DNA of 64,000 nucleotides from a bacterium (GTDB lineage Bacteria; SZUA-79; Acidulodesulfobacterales; Acidulodesulfobacteraceae): positions 1 to 64,000 of the forward strand of contig JAJYYR010000001.1 of assembly GCA_021800805.1 (NCBI GenBank), written 5' to 3'. The notes beneath the pieces are model-generated. The model did no database searches. It saw only the letters and a list, made by a program, of their open reading frames with translations, and was not told the DNA's origin. Position 1 is the first letter of the stretch. Every line of letters begins with the position of its first letter. Of the stretch, positions 36,226 through 44,502 are shown piece after piece. The position numbers and the translations under genes were made by a program.

Positions 36226-38607
36226 CTAAAATAATCCGAAGAACGACTGCGGATTATTAATCTTTTTTTGCTTTTTAACGGTAGTCGGCTCAGTTCCTGC
36301 AACATATGGCATAAGCACGGGGTCTTTATAGCTTGAATCTGCAATCAAGCCGGTTTGCGGATTAATTTCGGCAAAAACAACTCCTTTCGGTATGGCAAAC
36401 GCTTCCGGCGGATAAATATTAAGGGCTTTGGACATATAGGCATCCCATATGGGTGCGGCGGTAATAGCGCCTACCATAAACCTACCCATAGAATGAAAAT
36501 CGTCCAACCCCGTCCAGACCCCGGTTACTAAAGAAGAAGTATATCCCATAAATATTCCGTCCCTGTACTGGCTCGACGAACCGGTTTTCCCGGCTACGTA
36601 AGGGGTAATCTTCCTTATATTGGAAATGGTAACTCCGGTTCCGTTCGTAATAACTCTTTCAAGCATATTCGTCAGCACGTATGCAACCTGCGGAGATAAA
36701 ACCTGCTTGCATTCCGGTTTATAACTATACAAATTTTTGCCTCCCGGCGTTAAAATCTTAATAATAAAAACCGGCTTACATTCTTTTCCGCCGTTTGCAA
36801 AAGCAGTATAAGCATCAGTTAAATCTATAAGTCTGACGCTTGACGAACCTAAAGCCATAGTTAAATTTTTTACTACGTGATGTATCCCCATTTCGTTGGC
36901 TAAACCGGCTACTTTATCTACTCCGACTTTTTGCAGAAGCTTGACGGCAACGACGTCTATGGAATGGGCAAGCCCTATCAGCAGAGTCGTCGGCCCGGTA
37001 AATCTGCGGGAAAAGTTATGCGGTTTATAATACTTGCCGGGAACGCCGGTAGGATATATTACCGGGGTATTGTTTATAATGGAGGAAGGCGTATAACCGA
37101 GCGTAAGGGCTTCTGCATATACTATGGGCTTAAATGCCGAACCGGTCTGTCTTTTTGCGTAAAGCGCCCTATTAAACTGCGTTTGGTTAAAACTATACCC
37201 GCCGACCATAGCTTTTACGAATCCGTTTTGCGGGTCGATAGAAATCAAAGCCCCTTCTATAACATTTTTTTCCTCTAAAGAAAAAACCGGTATTCTATTG
37301 TTAGCGTAGCCGTCAAATTTTACCAATATTTCGTATCCGGGTTTTAGAACCTGGTTAGCATTATTAATAGTCCTGTACGTAAAATAAACATAACGCTGGA
37401 AATGTGATGCCCAGCTCATATTCGACACCGGAAGAACGCCTCTAAACCTGCCTACTGAAACATATGCCGTCTTTCCGTTTTTAGAAACCCCGGTAACAAA
37501 GCCTTTATATATGCCATCTTTATATAAATAATTTATTTTGCCTTTTTCACTGTTAATTTTATTTAACATTTCCCCGTAACTAAGTTTTTTCAACGGTCCT
37601 GTGTAGCCATATTCGTGGGAAAGTTTAATCAAGCCGCTTTTTACTGCTATATCTGCGTAACGCTGGGCCTTTGCGCTTAAAGCCGCATATATTTTAAGTC
37701 CGCCTTCTTTATAGACTGCTTTTCCGTATTTATTTATAATATCCTGTTTAATAAAGGCAAGATAATACGGGGCTACGCCGTAATATTTAAAGAAATTGTG
37801 AAAAACAAGCTTTGCGTCGTATGCCGTTTTAGCCTGCGCTTTTGTTATAAATCCGTCGTTTGCCATCTGCTCCAAAACATATTTCTGCCTTCTTTTTGCG
37901 TCCTTAAAATGGATATACGGGTCTAAAAACGAAGGCGCCTGCGGAAGCCCTCCGAGCATAGCCGCCTGCGATAAGTTTAATTTCCACACCGGAACCCCGA
38001 AATACGTGAGGGAAGCCGCCTGTATCCCGTAAGCGTTGTTTCCAAGATAAATTTGATTAAGATAAATGTCCAGAATATCGTTCTTGGATAAATTGTCTGC
38101 AACCCTATATGCTAAAATAGCCTCTCTCAACTTCCAGATATATGTTCTTTCATACGGAACAAGAAGGGTTTTTGCCACCTGCTGCGTTATTGTCGAACCG
38201 CCTTCTACGATGTGTCCCGACATAAGATTCACGATAAATGCCCTCGCAATAGCTTTGTAGTCAAGCGGACCCTGATTATAAAAGTTTTTATCTTCCGCCG
38301 CTAAAAAAGCCTCTCTGACTTTCAATGGAATATCCGAAAACGGAACGACTTCTCTGTTTACCGAACCTAAGTAGCCGACGAGTTTTCCGCTCGATGAATA
38401 GACATAATTAACTTCTTTAGGATGATAGTCTTTAAGGGAAACTATATTTGGAACGGAAGAGGCAAGCAGATAATATAAGATTACAAAAATTATTATCGGA
38501 GCGAAAATTAATATAAAAAGTCCGGTAAAAATTATTTTAAATAATTTATTCTTCTTTTTTGGTTTATTTTTATTACCTTTATTAGTCTTTCTATCGTTTG
38601 TAGTCAT
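36226..38607 (-). CDS. mrcA: Class A penicillin-binding protein 1A
   Basis: Bifunctional peptidoglycan glycosyltransferase/transpeptidase. 793 residues: basic cytoplasmic tail, one helix (about 25-50), GT51 domain with AAEDKNFYNQG and GGSTITQQVAKTLL, then a transpeptidase with SAFK (in QTGSAFKP), an SSV in place of the SxN, and KTG in VAGKTGSSSQ. In the first GT motif the residue normally His (EDxxFxxH) is Gln. Proline-lysine rich C-terminus. Unusually, no ribosome site is visible before ATG 38607. Confidence 0.93.
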   Translation of the reverse strand: MTTNDRKTNKGNKNKPKKKNKLFKIIFTGLFILIFAPIIIFVILYYLLASSVPNIVSLKDYHPKEVNYVYSSSGKLVGYLGSVNREVVPFSDIPLKVREAFLAAEDKNFYNQGPLDYKAIARAFIVNLMSGHIVEGGSTITQQVAKTLLVPYERTYIWKLREAILAYRVADNLSKNDILDIYLNQIYLGNNAYGIQAASLTYFGVPVWKLNLSQAAMLGGLPQAPSFLDPYIHFKDAKRRQKYVLEQMANDGFITKAQAKTAYDAKLVFHNFFKYYGVAPYYLAFIKQDIINKYGKAVYKEGGLKIYAALSAKAQRYADIAVKSGLIKLSHEYGYTGPLKKLSYGEMLNKINSEKGKINYLYKDGIYKGFVTGVSKNGKTAYVSVGRFRGVLPVSNMSWASHFQRYVYFTYRTINNANQVLKPGYEILVKFDGYANNRIPVFSLEEKNVIEGALISIDPQNGFVKAMVGGYSFNQTQFNRALYAKRQTGSAFKPIVYAEALTLGYTPSSIINNTPVIYPTGVPGKYYKPHNFSRRFTGPTTLLIGLAHSIDVVAVKLLQKVGVDKVAGLANEMGIHHVVKNLTMALGSSSVRLIDLTDAYTAFANGGKECKPVFIIKILTPGGKNLYSYKPECKQVLSPQVAYVLTNMLERVITNGTGVTISNIRKITPYVAGKTGSSSQYRDGIFMGYTSSLVTGVWTGLDDFHSMGRFMVGAITAAPIWDAYMSKALNIYPPEAFAIPKGVVFAEINPQTGLIADSSYKDPVLMPYVAGTEPTTVKKQKKINNPQSFFGLF

Positions 38608-38667
38608 AAATTTTACGGTTTAATCAATTAATTAAAAATATAATTTAAATTTTTACACATTTTTATA

Positions 38668-38673
38668 TTATAC
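38668..38673 (-). promoter_or_regulatory. Possible -10 box for the PBP1A gene
   Basis: TATAAT on the minus strand (38673-38668), about 60 bp before the start codon, in the 129-bp gap after emrB. No convincing -35 box is seen 16-18 bp upstream. The gap shows no gene. Confidence 0.35.
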
Positions 38674-38736
38674 AATATTAATTTTAAGTTTAAAAGTTTA
38701 AGACGAGAAAACTGCTTTATTCAAAAAGGAGAGGGG

Positions 38737-40284
38737 TTATTCAAGAGTTATCGAAGCGGATTCTTCTTTGTCTTTTGCGCTCTTTGAGCCTTTTAATAAG
38801 AAAATAACCGGAATTGTAACCGCGAAACAAATCGCCATAAATATAAAAGCTAAATTAAAGGCTATCATGGTGGATTGCTGAGTTACCATTCCGTTTAACA
38901 AAGCAAGGACTTTTTTAACCGGCGGATAAAATACGGATGAATGCGTTATCTCGGCGGCGCGCCTTAAAGATAGCATCGTTTGCGTATTGCCGCTTATATT
39001 CTGCGCAAGCACCGAATGCGCCATCTGCGTATTATTATCTATCATCGTCGCCAGTATGGCAATGCCTATAGAACCCGCAACCTGCCTGATTAAATTAAAC
39101 AGTCCGGCTCCGTCTATTTTATATTTGTTATCAAGCGTTATAAGCGAAGAGGTCATCAGAGAAACTATAATCAGTCCGAAACCAAGCCCCTGCGTAAACT
39201 GGGGCCAGAAAACATTCCAGAAACCCATATTCAAGCTCATAGAACCTATTTGGATAGAAGATATTATGGATAAAATAAATCCTATAAGAACCAGAATTTT
39301 AGGCCCTACTTTATTAAATAGCCTGCCCGTTAACGGCATGCTTATAACCATTGCAAGCCCTCTCGACATTATAGCTATTCCGGCATCATAAGCAGAATAT
39401 CCCATTATTTTCTGTAGAAACATGGGCAAAAGAAACAGGCTTCCAAATATTCCGAGGCTGAATACCATGGAAAGAAAGGAATTTGCCGATAAATTTACGT
39501 CTTTTAAGACTTTTATATTAACCGCAGGCTTTTCTATTATGAGTTCCGTTATAACAAAAAGTATAGATGCCACGACGGATATTATAGTCAAATTTACGAT
39601 ATAGCTTGACGAAAACCAGTTTTTATACTGCCCGTCCGTTAAAACTATCTGCATTGCTCCTAATCCTACCGTCAAAAAAATTATGCCGAGCCAGTCAACC
39701 TTTCCTTTTATTCTTTGCATTAAAGGATGGTCTTCGATTATTAAATATATAAGTATTAAATTTAATAATCCTATGGGGAGATTAACATAAAATACCCAAG
39801 GCCAAGAATAGTTAGTTACTATCCAGCCGCCTATATACGGACCTATCGCAGGTCCGAGGACTATGGCAAGACTAAATATCGCCATTGCTTTGCCCTGCTC
39901 TTTTTTCTCAAAATTTTCGGCAAGATAAGTTTGGGATAAAGGTATAAGCGCTCCACCGCCAACGCCCTGCAGGAGGCGGAAAAGAACTATAGAGTCTAAA
40001 TTCCATGAAAGACCGCATAATACCGAGCTTACGGTAAATAAAAAAACAGAGGCTATATAATAATTTTTCCTTCCGAAACGCGAACTGAAAAAACTTACGA
40101 GGGGCATTAATATGACGCCGGAAAGCATATATCCGGTAACAACCCACGTAACCTGCTCGATTGAAGCATCCATAGCACCCTGAATATAGGGCAGAGCGAC
40201 ATTCACTACGCTCATATCCATACTGTAAAGCGTCGTGCTTGGTATTACCGCCAATACTATCAGCCATTTATTTTTCAGATCCAT
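38737..40284 (-). CDS. emrB: EmrB-type multidrug MFS exporter (DHA2)
   Basis: Inner-membrane proton-driven exporter working with EmrA and TolC. About 515 residues and 14 predicted helices; family motifs are FRLLQGVGGGALIPLSQ and LGPAIGPYIGGWI. ATG 40284 is preferred; a TTG at 40293 in frame lacks a ribosome site. Third gene downstream of arsR, so the operon order is arsR, tolC, emrA, emrB. Confidence 0.92.
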   Translation of the reverse strand: MDLKNKWLIVLAVIPSTTLYSMDMSVVNVALPYIQGAMDASIEQVTWVVTGYMLSGVILMPLVSFFSSRFGRKNYYIASVFLFTVSSVLCGLSWNLDSIVLFRLLQGVGGGALIPLSQTYLAENFEKKEQGKAMAIFSLAIVLGPAIGPYIGGWIVTNYSWPWVFYVNLPIGLLNLILIYLIIEDHPLMQRIKGKVDWLGIIFLTVGLGAMQIVLTDGQYKNWFSSSYIVNLTIISVVASILFVITELIIEKPAVNIKVLKDVNLSANSFLSMVFSLGIFGSLFLLPMFLQKIMGYSAYDAGIAIMSRGLAMVISMPLTGRLFNKVGPKILVLIGFILSIISSIQIGSMSLNMGFWNVFWPQFTQGLGFGLIIVSLMTSSLITLDNKYKIDGAGLFNLIRQVAGSIGIAILATMIDNNTQMAHSVLAQNISGNTQTMLSLRRAAEITHSSVFYPPVKKVLALLNGMVTQQSTMIAFNLAFIFMAICFAVTIPVIFLLKGSKSAKDKEESASITLE

Positions 40285-40307
40285 AATGTTCAACCATTAT
40301 AAATAAA

Positions 40308-41417
40308 TTATTTTTCTATCGTCACGTATGGTTCGACCGATAACCCTGGATACAACGGGGTTTTACGATAAACAGCCTTGGATAAATTAATTTTTACAGG
40401 AACTCTTTGAACGACCTTGATATAATTTCCGGTAGCATTCTCGGGAGGCAGAAGACTGAAGACGGAGCCCGTTCCAGATTGAAAACTTGAAACAGTGCCG
40501 CGAAAAGTTGCATTGGGATAAGAATCTACCTTGATAATAACCGGAGCGCCGATTTTAATATTGTCTATATCGGATTCTTTAAAATTCGCCACAATCCAAA
40601 TTTTATGAAGATTTACGATATTTAAATACGGAATGCCCGGCATAACGTAGCTTCCGATATTAACGTTTTTTTTCGCCACGTACCCGTCGCACGGCGCATA
40701 AACTATGGTCCTGCGTAAATTAATTTCGGCTAATTTATAAGAGGCGAGCGCGGTTTTGGCAAAAAAACTTCTTGATTTCAAAGCTGTTTTTAATTCTCCT
40801 ATACTTGCGGAAATTTGCGTAAGACTTGCTTTGTCGGCACCGACTTTTGCCTGCATCATCTTGTATTTGGTGGCCATTTCGTCGAACATAAGTCTGGAAG
40901 TAGCTTTACCCTTAAGAAGATTGTAATATCTTATATAATTTTGACGGTCTAATTTTTCTAAAGATTCATCGGCTTTTAATTCATACCCTGCTTTTGCAAG
41001 AGCGCTATCTTGAACTATAATAGACATAGATATTTGCTTTATCTGTTTTCTACTCCCCTTAAAACCCGCCAATGACCTGTTAACGTCCTGAATATAATCC
41101 GACTGGTCTATTTTAAATAAAGGCTGCCCTTTTTTAACATACTGATTTTGCTTAATATAAACTTTTACGACTTTTCCTTTAACCTGCGGGGCTATAGGCA
41201 CGATTGCGCTACTGCCGTCCACGAAAGCATCGCTTGTCGTAACATGAGTGAACGCAAATTCTATATTGTGAAGTTCGAAAATCGTCCCTATTATAATAAC
41301 GGCAATTATTGCAATTAAAACATATTTCTTTTTTATCCTGCTTTTTTTATTATTATTGGCGGCGGCTTTAATTTCCCCGTTATCGCCCGCACTTATATCA
41401 TTCGATTTATTTTCCAT
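40308..41417 (-). CDS. emrA: EmrA/HlyD-type membrane fusion protein
   Basis: Periplasmic adaptor linking EmrB to the outer-membrane channel. 369 residues: a short charged N-terminus, one helix (about 31-50), a biotinyl-lipoyl-like half (VPIAPQVKGKVVKVYIKQNQ), a coiled-coil hairpin in the middle (about 95-220) and the returning barrel (YAPCDGYVAKKNVNIGSYV). Strong ribosome site GGGAGGAAC; overlaps tolC by 11 bp. Confidence 0.92.
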   Translation of the reverse strand: MENKSNDISAGDNGEIKAAANNNKKSRIKKKYVLIAIIAVIIIGTIFELHNIEFAFTHVTTSDAFVDGSSAIVPIAPQVKGKVVKVYIKQNQYVKKGQPLFKIDQSDYIQDVNRSLAGFKGSRKQIKQISMSIIVQDSALAKAGYELKADESLEKLDRQNYIRYYNLLKGKATSRLMFDEMATKYKMMQAKVGADKASLTQISASIGELKTALKSRSFFAKTALASYKLAEINLRRTIVYAPCDGYVAKKNVNIGSYVMPGIPYLNIVNLHKIWIVANFKESDIDNIKIGAPVIIKVDSYPNATFRGTVSSFQSGTGSVFSLLPPENATGNYIKVVQRVPVKINLSKAVYRKTPLYPGLSVEPYVTIEK

Positions 41418-42813
41418 AAATGTTCCTCCCGATAGCTCTTTGAAGTTTCGCTAAATATATATCATACCCGTAAATTGAATCGTAATAATTAAGCTCCGCA
41501 TGCTTAAGATACGTTTCTGCATCCAAGACTTCGGTTGAAGTCGTAGTTTCCTGCATATATTGCAAATTTGTGATTTTTAAGTTTTCTTCCGCCTGCCTCA
41601 CCGATAATTTTGCCGTCTTAATGTTTTTATAGGCGGTTATCAAATCTAAAAGATTGCTTTTTACCTCCAGCCTTACATTGTTTAAATATGATTTAAGGTC
41701 ATATTTTAAAGCCATCTTGTCATGCCTTTCTTTTTGATAATTATCCGAGGTTTTAAACCAGTTAAATAACGTCCAAGTTGCGCTCAGACCTATTATTTTA
41801 TTTGCCTGATTTGAAAATTCGTTGCTTGATGCAAGCCAGTTCTGACCCGACTGAGAATATGCGGCAAAAGCCGATACCTGAGGATAATATCTGCTATTTG
41901 CCATACCTTCCTTTAGGGAAGCCTGTTTAATTTTAAATCCGAAAATCTTAAGTCCGGGTCTATGATTTAAAGCATAGTTAAAAAGATTATCGAGCCGGTA
42001 TTTTTTGAAACTTACGTAATTTATATTTTTAAACCTGTCTTCTTCATTTATATTTTGATTAAGAACGGTATTAAAATTAGATATTGCAGTATTCAAAGAT
42101 GTTTTCGATAAAGCCTTGTATTGCACGGCATCAGCCAATGCGACTTCGGATTTTAATAAATCGTTATAAGGAATTACGCCCTGCTTATAAAGGAGTTTTG
42201 CCTGCATTTCGTGCGACTTTAAAGACTTTACCTGTTCGTCTGCTACTTTTACCTGCTCCTGCATCCTTAAAACATTAAAATAAGCTATTTTCACACCTTC
42301 AATGACGTTTAAGACGGCTTCCCGCTTTTGAACTTTTGATATATCGATGCCGAGTTCGGCAAGCTCCCTTTTGTCGAGAAGGGCAAATCCCGTAAAAATA
42401 GGCTGGGTTATTTCGGCATTCCAGTTGAAATTAGCAATGGAATTCATATAAATACGGGGCGGGAAATACATATATCCATTTTTTGCACCCGAGCCGGTAA
42501 AAACCGGTATTTGATTATGAGGGGTCGCAAGATAGGGCTGATATTCAAGTCTCGTCGCATTATAATTAAACGTCAGCTTAGGGAGCATGCCTGCAGTAGC
42601 CGCATTAAAATTTGCCTGCGCCGATTTAACTTTTTGAGCGGCGCTTTTTATTAAATCGTTGTTTTTAAGAGCCTGCCTGACGGCTTTATTTACGGTAAAT
42701 AAATTGTTTCTAATTATATTTAATTTTTTATCTTTAGCATAGACGGTTATGCATCCAGATAAATTGATTATATTAAAGATAATTAATAAAAAAACAATTA
42801 TAATCTTTTTCAT
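41407..42813 (-). CDS. tolC: TolC/OprM-type outer-membrane efflux lipoprotein
   Basis: Outer-membrane channel of the efflux system. 468 residues: signal with lipobox-like LSGC (about residues 18-21), two OEP repeats with long helices, WNAEITQPIFTGFALLDKREL in the first (core: EITQPIFTGF) and ATWTLFNWFKTSDNYQKE-type region in the second. Ribosome site GGTGAT. First efflux gene after arsR. Confidence 0.9.
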   Translation of the reverse strand: MKKIIIVFLLIIFNIINLSGCITVYAKDKKLNIIRNNLFTVNKAVRQALKNNDLIKSAAQKVKSAQANFNAATAGMLPKLTFNYNATRLEYQPYLATPHNQIPVFTGSGAKNGYMYFPPRIYMNSIANFNWNAEITQPIFTGFALLDKRELAELGIDISKVQKREAVLNVIEGVKIAYFNVLRMQEQVKVADEQVKSLKSHEMQAKLLYKQGVIPYNDLLKSEVALADAVQYKALSKTSLNTAISNFNTVLNQNINEEDRFKNINYVSFKKYRLDNLFNYALNHRPGLKIFGFKIKQASLKEGMANSRYYPQVSAFAAYSQSGQNWLASSNEFSNQANKIIGLSATWTLFNWFKTSDNYQKERHDKMALKYDLKSYLNNVRLEVKSNLLDLITAYKNIKTAKLSVRQAEENLKITNLQYMQETTTSTEVLDAETYLKHAELNYYDSIYGYDIYLAKLQRAIGRNIYGK

Positions 42814-42856
42814 TTTATCACCATAAATAAACTATATCGCTAAAAAATTATTAGTT

Positions 42857-43210
42857 TTATAATTTGCCGTCATTTTTAATTAACGGAATCAAGACATTTA
42901 ATAAATGATTTCCGCCGTTCAGACTGTAATGTATCCAATTGCCTTTTCTTTGGGTTTTAACAAGATTCGACTTTCTTAATATTCTGAGATGAAAGGATAG
43001 ATTCGGCTGCGATATTTTAAAAAAATCCTGAAATTTACAGGCGCATATTTCTTCATTATCTATTAATAGTATTATAATTTCAAGTCTTATTTTATCGGAT
43101 AAAGCATAAAAAATATCCCTTAATTCGTCTATAGACCGGTCGTGTTTTTCCGTATTTTTAAAATTTTTTAATTCGTTTACAATGTTAATCGATTCCGATG
43201 ATTTGCTCAT
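42857..43210 (-). CDS. ArsR-family repressor with CxC motif
   Basis: 117 residues, winged helix. Core starts at LRDIFYALSDKIRLEIIILL; the recognition region is ISQPNLSFHLRILRKSNLV. Cys56 and Cys58 (EEICACKF) occupy the position of the ELCVC arsenite site of E. coli ArsR, so As(III)/Sb(III) or a thiol-reactive compound is a plausible inducer. A third Cys of the usual set is absent. It lies directly upstream of tolC-emrA-emrB, which it probably controls through the palindrome at 43335-43366. No ribosome site is visible. Confidence 0.87.
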   Translation of the reverse strand: MSKSSESINIVNELKNFKNTEKHDRSIDELRDIFYALSDKIRLEIIILLIDNEEICACKFQDFFKISQPNLSFHLRILRKSNLVKTQRKGNWIHYSLNGGNHLLNVLIPLIKNDGKL

Positions 43211-43546
43211 GGTTTTAATAAAGTTCAGATTTTATCAGCAGCAAGAGCCTTTTGAAAAGCTTCCAAAATCGCCTTCTTTCAAAGAAATATTCTTTTTTGT
43301 AAAGTTATTAAATTTAACGAATTTATATTATAATTTGACTATATCAAAATATTTTTATATAGTCAAGCAGAATATAAAAAAAATTTTATAAAGAAGGACA
43401 ACGGCGGGCGAGCATCGCAATTGTTTTTTGTTATTCACGTGATATACTTTATATATATTATATAAAATAAATAATAAAAGAGGCATAAATAACTGCTGAA
43501 TTATGTATTATATGCTATCTAAATTATGTAAATATTAAGAGGAAAT
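43211..43546. other. 336-bp divergent intergenic region
   Basis: Region between arsR (minus) and the hypothetical gene at 43547 (plus). It holds the palindromic two-way promoter at 43335-43366, leaving leaders of about 120 nt towards arsR and ~180 nt towards 43547. A short TCACGTGA palindrome is at 43435-43442, and an AAATTATGTA-type repeat near 43500-43530. I see no gene or RNA with recognisable structure. Confidence 0.6.
43335..43366. promoter_or_regulatory. ArsR operator palindrome containing two face-to-face promoters
   Basis: TTGACTATAT (43335-43344) and ATATAGTCAA (43357-43366) are perfect inverted arms separated by 12 bp. By symmetry each strand carries TTGACT-N17-TATAGT, a good sigma-70 promoter, entirely inside the palindrome. 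The minus-strand copy points to arsR-tolC-emrA-emrB, the plus copy to the gene at 43547. ArsR proteins bind AT-rich dyads of this size, so one bound dimer would block both. The repressor assignment is inferred from position. Confidence 0.65.
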
Positions 43547-43957
43547 ATGCCTTATAAAGTCGATACCGTAGCTTTTTCGGGTCTTTTGCGCTGGGAAGAT
43601 GTCGAAAAACTTATCAGCGACGTCAAAAATTCCGGTTCATCATGGTATTACGTCTATACCCAGCTTGACGATGAGAAAGCCGAGATTAATGCCGGCAAAG
43701 CTGCCGATTTCTTAAAAGAAAGAATGGGAGAAATTAAAAAGTTAGACAAGATTTGCGGATGGTTCTATGTTCACACGAAAGACGAACCCTCCATAATAAA
43801 GATTTATCATCCGAGGATGTCGGGCGGCGGCTGTTCCCGCATTACCCCTCCGCCTTGGATTATCGTTTCCAAAGAAAAACCTGAAGACATAGCAGACCTT
43901 GAATCATATAAGCCCGTTATAAAAACGGCGAAGAAAGGATTATTTAGGAATATATAA
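43547..43957 (+). CDS. Hypothetical protein with GGGCS/TPPPW motif
   Basis: 136 residues, soluble, no signal or membrane helix. I do not recognise the family. Notable segments are GLLRWEDVEKLISDVKNSGSSWYYVY, an ICGWFYVHTKDEP stretch and RMSGGGCSRITPPPWIIVS, which looks like a conserved core with a single Cys. Ribosome site AGAGGAAAT before ATG. It is placed to be transcribed from the same palindrome as arsR and could belong to the same response. Convergent with the LRV gene, three bases between them. Confidence 0.8.
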   Translation: MPYKVDTVAFSGLLRWEDVEKLISDVKNSGSSWYYVYTQLDDEKAEINAGKAADFLKERMGEIKKLDKICGWFYVHTKDEPSIIKIYHPRMSGGGCSRITPPPWIIVSKEKPEDIADLESYKPVIKTAKKGLFRNI

Positions 43958-43960
43958 TAT

Positions 43961-44476
43961 TTATTTAGACATCCTTTCAGATACGATATTTCTCACGCTT
44001 TCGCTTTCGTCGTTTTGCATTAAAAAAAGGTACTCCTTCGGCATTCTTTTTGCTACTGCTTTTCTTACCAATGCTTCGCCGTCTTTTGCCATATCTTTTA
44101 AATATTTTGGATTTATTCTTTCGGCTACTTTAATTCTAACGATAGGCTCTTTGTCGCCCATTAACGAAGGAAGGAAAGATTCGTCTATTCTTTCGGCTGC
44201 GGCATGCCTTACCCAGAAAGATTTATCGTTCAGCATTTTATGCAGTTCTTTTGCGTCTATTCTTTTTGCAACGATTAAACGAACTTCTTTGTACGGATCG
44301 TTTATTAGCGCCGTTAAATTTTCCGCCGGTATTCTTGAAGCGACTTTATATCTTACGTTTTCGTCTTTATCGTTTAAGGCGTGTATAAGATAAGCAGGTT
44401 CAACCCTGCTTACCGCATCGAAACGTTCTTTGAAATCTCCGGTTTTTAGAATATTTATAAGTTCGTTTTCAGTCAT
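43961..44476 (-). CDS. Leucine-rich repeat variant (LRV) protein
   Basis: 171 residues built of about six repeats of 24-25 residues with the pattern D.d..VR..VA.RI....L..L, for example DKDENVRYKVASRIPAENLT and DKEPIVRIKVAERINPKYLK. Fits the LRV type known from the Azotobacter nif region, without the N-terminal 4Fe-4S cysteines. Probably a protein-binding scaffold; target unknown. No ribosome site is seen. Confidence 0.8.
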   Translation of the reverse strand: MTENELINILKTGDFKERFDAVSRVEPAYLIHALNDKDENVRYKVASRIPAENLTALINDPYKEVRLIVAKRIDAKELHKMLNDKSFWVRHAAAERIDESFLPSLMGDKEPIVRIKVAERINPKYLKDMAKDGEALVRKAVAKRMPKEYLFLMQNDESESVRNIVSERMSK

Positions 44477-44502
44477 TTTGCATTAAAGCGAAATTTTTAA
44501 AA

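Noticed and set aside
43182..43391. Possible 69-codon plus-strand gene opposite arsR
   Set aside because: Overlaps the arsR 5' end and the operator; no ribosome site, and amino-acid content looks like random AT-rich translation.
43435..43442. TCACGTGA palindrome before the 43547 gene
   Set aside because: Only 8 bp and isolated; not in a fixed place relative to a -10 box, so no support for an operator.
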